Assembly (NCBI RefSeq): GCF_020687765.1
Contig: NZ_JAJEWJ010000001.1
Coordinates: 558,001-622,000, forward strand
DNA length: 64,000 nt
Direction: 5' to 3'
Origin: Sphingobacterium sp. FBM7-1
GTDB taxonomy: Bacteria; Bacteroidota; Bacteroidia; Sphingobacteriales; Sphingobacteriaceae
In this document: positions 61,366 to 64,000 of the stretch, in pieces
Position numbering within the stretch: position 1 is the stretch's first letter
Layout: every line of letters starts with the position of its first letter
Notes under the pieces: model-generated
What the model saw: the letters and a program-made list of their open reading frames with translations, nothing else
What the model was told of the DNA's origin: nothing
Databases searched by the model: none
Program-made: the position numbers and the translations under genes

Positions 61366-63053
61366 AAGCCTAACCAATATTTTACGATATCAAAATTTTG
61401 TTTCTTTAACATCAAGCCCGATAAAGTATGCCGTATATAGGGTTCACTTTCATCTTTTATTGCATTTTTAATTGAAGTAAATAATTGATGTGAAGGATCT
61501 GTAAAGCGTAACAAAACAGTGTACATACCCATTCTAACTAAAGAAGATTTCTCTTCTAAAGCTTGACGGTAGAGTTGCTTTAACTGCGATAAACTGATAA
61601 CCTCTCTGCTAGAAAAATTAGAAAATATTTGATACCTTGTCCACTCATAGCGACTCAACTTACACGATGCTTGTAAGTCTAATAATTTTTCTTGAATTGC
61701 TTTATTATCTCCATACAAATTAAGATTCCAACAGAAATGATTGGCTTTCCAAAAGAAATTTTCTAATAAGAATAACCAAATCGGAATCAACTTCTCGTTT
61801 AATATAGCTTTATCAAAATCCGTTAAAATTCGATTTGCATTACGCCATTTATAAGTTTGATGCTGTATTTCTCTTTTTGTGGTATCATTCAATTTTCTAA
61901 ATTGCGTTTTAAATTCAGAACTATCTACCTTCATAAATTCTTTTAAGAAAAAGGTTTCTGCTTCCTTGACTTCTTTCGTACAAAAAGCAATCAGTTCCTC
62001 ATCCGATAAAGTAGCATATACCGCATCTGTTTGCTCGCTATCTGATCCTTGATCTGCGACATCACTAATTGACAAATCTGTTTTTGCAGCCTCAATAATA
62101 TCTGTATACACATCGGCAGTATCATTATAAGATGAAAATAAGGACTGTATTTTCTCCTTTTCACGATCTTCCTCTAAAATTTCAACAGAAGTTTTTTTAG
62201 AATTCAAAGACAATCCATTCCCCTTTAAGTAATTGTCTATCAAAACTAAAGCATCATATAACTGATCTTCATCTTCTTCATAAATTCGAATATCATCCAT
62301 ATAACGATAATAGGAATATCCAAGGCGGTTGAGTCTTGCATCCAATTCACTTAAAAAGATATTAGCAAAGAAAAAAGACGCAGCAGGTCCTTGTGGAATC
62401 CCAACTCCTGGTGTAATTGAGTCACGTGTACCAGAATAAAGATTTAAGCAATTTTCTAAAAAATCTAATATTTCTGGCTCTACATTATACTTATGAAGTA
62501 CCATCAACAGTTTTGAATGTGGTATACAATCAAAAAAACCTGTTATATCTGTTTCTAGCTTATACCTAACATTAAGATTTTCAATTTCATGATTAACGGA
62601 ATCAACAAACTTGTTATAATGCGGAAGGTAATACTCAAAGAAAAAATATTCAGCCTTTTCATTATCTAAAATATCCGTTCCTTTTTCTACTTCAGGATGT
62701 AATACACTTCCGAAAACAAAACCATTATTGTCAGCCAGCAAAGCATACTTATCCGTCGCTATTTTATTAGCTAATGCTTGGTAAACTATAGCATCTTCTA
62801 AAGGCAAAATAGTCTTGGTTCTATGTGTTCCTGATGCTTTAGGTTCATAGTATTTAAAAGGACGACTAGGCTTAAAATGCCCTGATATAATCTTATCAGA
62901 CAACATCTTTAGATTTTCATCTAACTTAACGTTGTAGATCTCAATACCCCAATAGTCTTTTATATCTCTACCATTAGAACGGATCATTCTTTCCCATGCC
63001 AACTTCAATTGTCTTGGGGAAAAATACTTTTCTAATATAGATTGCTGTGACAT
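61362..63053 (-). CDS. Reverse transcriptase of a defence-type lineage
   Basis: The 563-residue protein has a complete RT palm. There is an early basic segment YYEPKASGTHRTKTILPLED. Motif A is YKLETDITGFFDCIPHSKLL (D169), motif B GIPQGPAASFFFANIFLSEL, and motif C SYYRYMDDIRIYEEDEDQL (YMDD, 251-254). NGLSLNSKKTSVEI follows as the thumb side. No maturase, endonuclease or integrase domain is present, and no group II intron fold was seen around it. The C-terminal 260 residues are helical (VRMGMYTVLLRFTDPSHQLF) and unassigned. It starts 1 bp after the first hsdM and overlaps the HEPN-like gene. Length and domain layout resemble the abortive-infection or DRT groups, but I cannot assign a class. Confidence 0.9.
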   Translation of the reverse strand: MSQQSILEKYFSPRQLKLAWERMIRSNGRDIKDYWGIEIYNVKLDENLKMLSDKIISGHFKPSRPFKYYEPKASGTHRTKTILPLEDAIVYQALANKIATDKYALLADNNGFVFGSVLHPEVEKGTDILDNEKAEYFFFEYYLPHYNKFVDSVNHEIENLNVRYKLETDITGFFDCIPHSKLLMVLHKYNVEPEILDFLENCLNLYSGTRDSITPGVGIPQGPAASFFFANIFLSELDARLNRLGYSYYRYMDDIRIYEEDEDQLYDALVLIDNYLKGNGLSLNSKKTSVEILEEDREKEKIQSLFSSYNDTADVYTDIIEAAKTDLSISDVADQGSDSEQTDAVYATLSDEELIAFCTKEVKEAETFFLKEFMKVDSSEFKTQFRKLNDTTKREIQHQTYKWRNANRILTDFDKAILNEKLIPIWLFLLENFFWKANHFCWNLNLYGDNKAIQEKLLDLQASCKLSRYEWTRYQIFSNFSSREVISLSQLKQLYRQALEEKSSLVRMGMYTVLLRFTDPSHQLFTSIKNAIKDESEPYIRHTLSGLMLKKQNFDIVKYWLGL

Positions 63054-63054
63054 T

Positions 63055-64000
63055 CTAATGAGTTAAATAATTATTTAAAATATTTCTAAACTTGTTATCT
63101 GCCACTTGACTAGCAGCCCAAGCCTCTTTAAGATGTTGCATCGCTTCTTCTACAGAAGGTAAATTGTCTTCAATAACTTTATCAATATACAATGGAATAT
63201 TTAGGTTATAATCATTATCAATGATTTGCTGCATATCCACTACTTTAACGTAGTTTTCTACATCCTCATAATTACTATACCAGGTAAATAGCTGGTTTAC
63301 ATGTTCCTCTTCTAAGTAGTTCTGAGCACGCCCTACTCGGATTTGATCCGAACCATCTATGAAGAGTACTTTGTTTTTCTTCTGATCTTCTTTTTGCTTT
63401 TTGAAAACCAATACGCAGGCTGCCAATTGGGTACCGTAAAAAATATTAGCACCTAATCCAATCACAGCCTCCAACAAATCCATCTCCAATAGCGCTTGAC
63501 GGATTTTTTGTTCAGAACCTTTACGGAATAATACCCCATGTGGTAACACGACGGTCATTCTTCCATTAGCGTTTAAGGAAGCAATCATATGTTGTACCCA
63601 AGCCATGTCTCCATTCCCTTTAGGTGGCACCCCAGCAATATTTCTACCATAAGGATCATTCATCCAATTTTCAGCACCCCAATCTTTTAATGAAAAAGGC
63701 GGATTAGCTATCACACAGTCGAATTTCTTCAAACCATCCGAATCAAAGAACGCCGGGTACCTAAGGGTATCTTCCCGCACAATCTGAAAATCCTCCATTC
63801 CATGGAGAAACATATTCATTCTGGCAATGGAGCTGGAAGTCAGATTTTTTTCCTGACCGAATAATTTCAAAGTTCTATAATCTTTGCCTAATTCTTTGAG
63901 ATGATCTACACACTCCAAAAGCATTCCGCCTGTACCGCAAGCCGGATCATAAACGGACTCTCCCTCCTGAGGGTTTAAAATTAACCCCAAAAGATTCACC
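63055..64000 (-). CDS. hsdM: Type I modification methylase subunit M (first copy), N-terminus beyond window edge
   Basis: The visible 315 codons begin inside the catalytic domain with SVYDPACGTGGMLLECVDHL (motif I). VIANPPFSLKDWGAENWMND (NPPF motif), MTVVLPHGVLFRKGSEQKIR and a C-terminal helical tail ending LNNYLTH follow. It is clearly homologous to the second M subunit at 59277 but not identical. About 170 N-terminal residues should lie past the window edge. The stop (TAG) is 1 bp before the reverse transcriptase ATG. There is no S gene between it and the reverse transcriptase, so its specificity subunit may lie upstream, or it may share the one at 58076. Confidence 0.9.
   Translation of the reverse strand, partial: VNLLGLILNPQEGESVYDPACGTGGMLLECVDHLKELGKDYRTLKLFGQEKNLTSSSIARMNMFLHGMEDFQIVREDTLRYPAFFDSDGLKKFDCVIANPPFSLKDWGAENWMNDPYGRNIAGVPPKGNGDMAWVQHMIASLNANGRMTVVLPHGVLFRKGSEQKIRQALLEMDLLEAVIGLGANIFYGTQLAACVLVFKKQKEDQKKNKVLFIDGSDQIRVGRAQNYLEEEHVNQLFTWYSNYEDVENYVKVVDMQQIIDNDYNLNIPLYIDKVIEDNLPSVEEAMQHLKEAWAASQVADNKFRNILNNYLTH

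Noticed and set aside
61362..63053. Group II intron or retron
   Set aside because: There is no maturase or endonuclease domain and no intron fold around the gene. I also saw no candidate structured RNA next to it: it is flanked by coding sequence at 1 bp on one side and by a 4-bp overlap on the other.

Overview
The window looks like a chromosomal segment from a Bacteroidetes bacterium of the Sphingobacteriaceae (Sphingobacterium/Pedobacter type). The evidence is the gene set: type III glutamine synthetase, DUF4199 and DUF4296 proteins, a Bacteroidetes-type PurM and aconitase, and lipoproteins with a C after a hydrophobic leader. Many genes are also preceded by the Bacteroidetes promoter pattern (TTTG, about 19 nt, TAnnTTTG). 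The genus is an inference.

Positions 1-31659 are mostly conserved housekeeping genes: two family-2 glycosyltransferases; a dihydroorotase-like protein that has lost most of its metal ligands; a UbiX-like prenyltransferase; a deoxyinosine glycosylase; purM; a RimB/RimK-like protease-ligase pair; tRNA-Leu(GAG); a Ppx/GppA phosphatase; an arginase-fold hydrolase; HU; lon; rnhA; glnN; pruA with an AraC regulator; mutS2; a YggS-type PLP protein; aspartokinase; and a THUMP-like methyltransferase. A 110-nt rod-shaped structure after HU may be a 6S-like RNA.

Positions 31660-35990 are accessory. A strict 11-bp tandem array is anchored on a perfect 45-bp hairpin and followed by scattered ACCTTAAAAT motifs. 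Then comes an arsenic cassette (arsR, DUF6428, arsC-like phosphatase, acr3) flanked by 27-bp direct repeats. These share 16 bp with the 3' end of the adjacent tRNA-Ser(GCT), which suggests insertion at that tRNA. Two matching ArsR-type operators lie in the cassette. Core genes resume at 35997-41395 (7TM-HD phosphodiesterase, rpe, aconitase).

From about 41900 to the right edge the window is a defence-like island. It opens with small lipoproteins, a probable small RNA, remnants of an IS66 element and an ORF6N gene, and a Fic protein preceded by three copies of an 11-bp operator. All remaining genes (45652-64000) lie on the minus strand as one nearly gapless cluster. In transcription order these are: a type I methylase (cut by the window edge), a reverse transcriptase with intact YMDD, a small protein with a HEPN-like RNxxxH motif, a second hsdM, hsdS, a 1534-aa sacsin-like GHKL ATPase, a UPF1-like SF1 helicase, hsdR, and a large DEAH helicase with a possible C-terminal nuclease. 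The strongest candidate for an undescribed system is this type I restriction cluster with two extra modules, reverse transcriptase plus HEPN-like and GHKL ATPase plus helicase, built into it.
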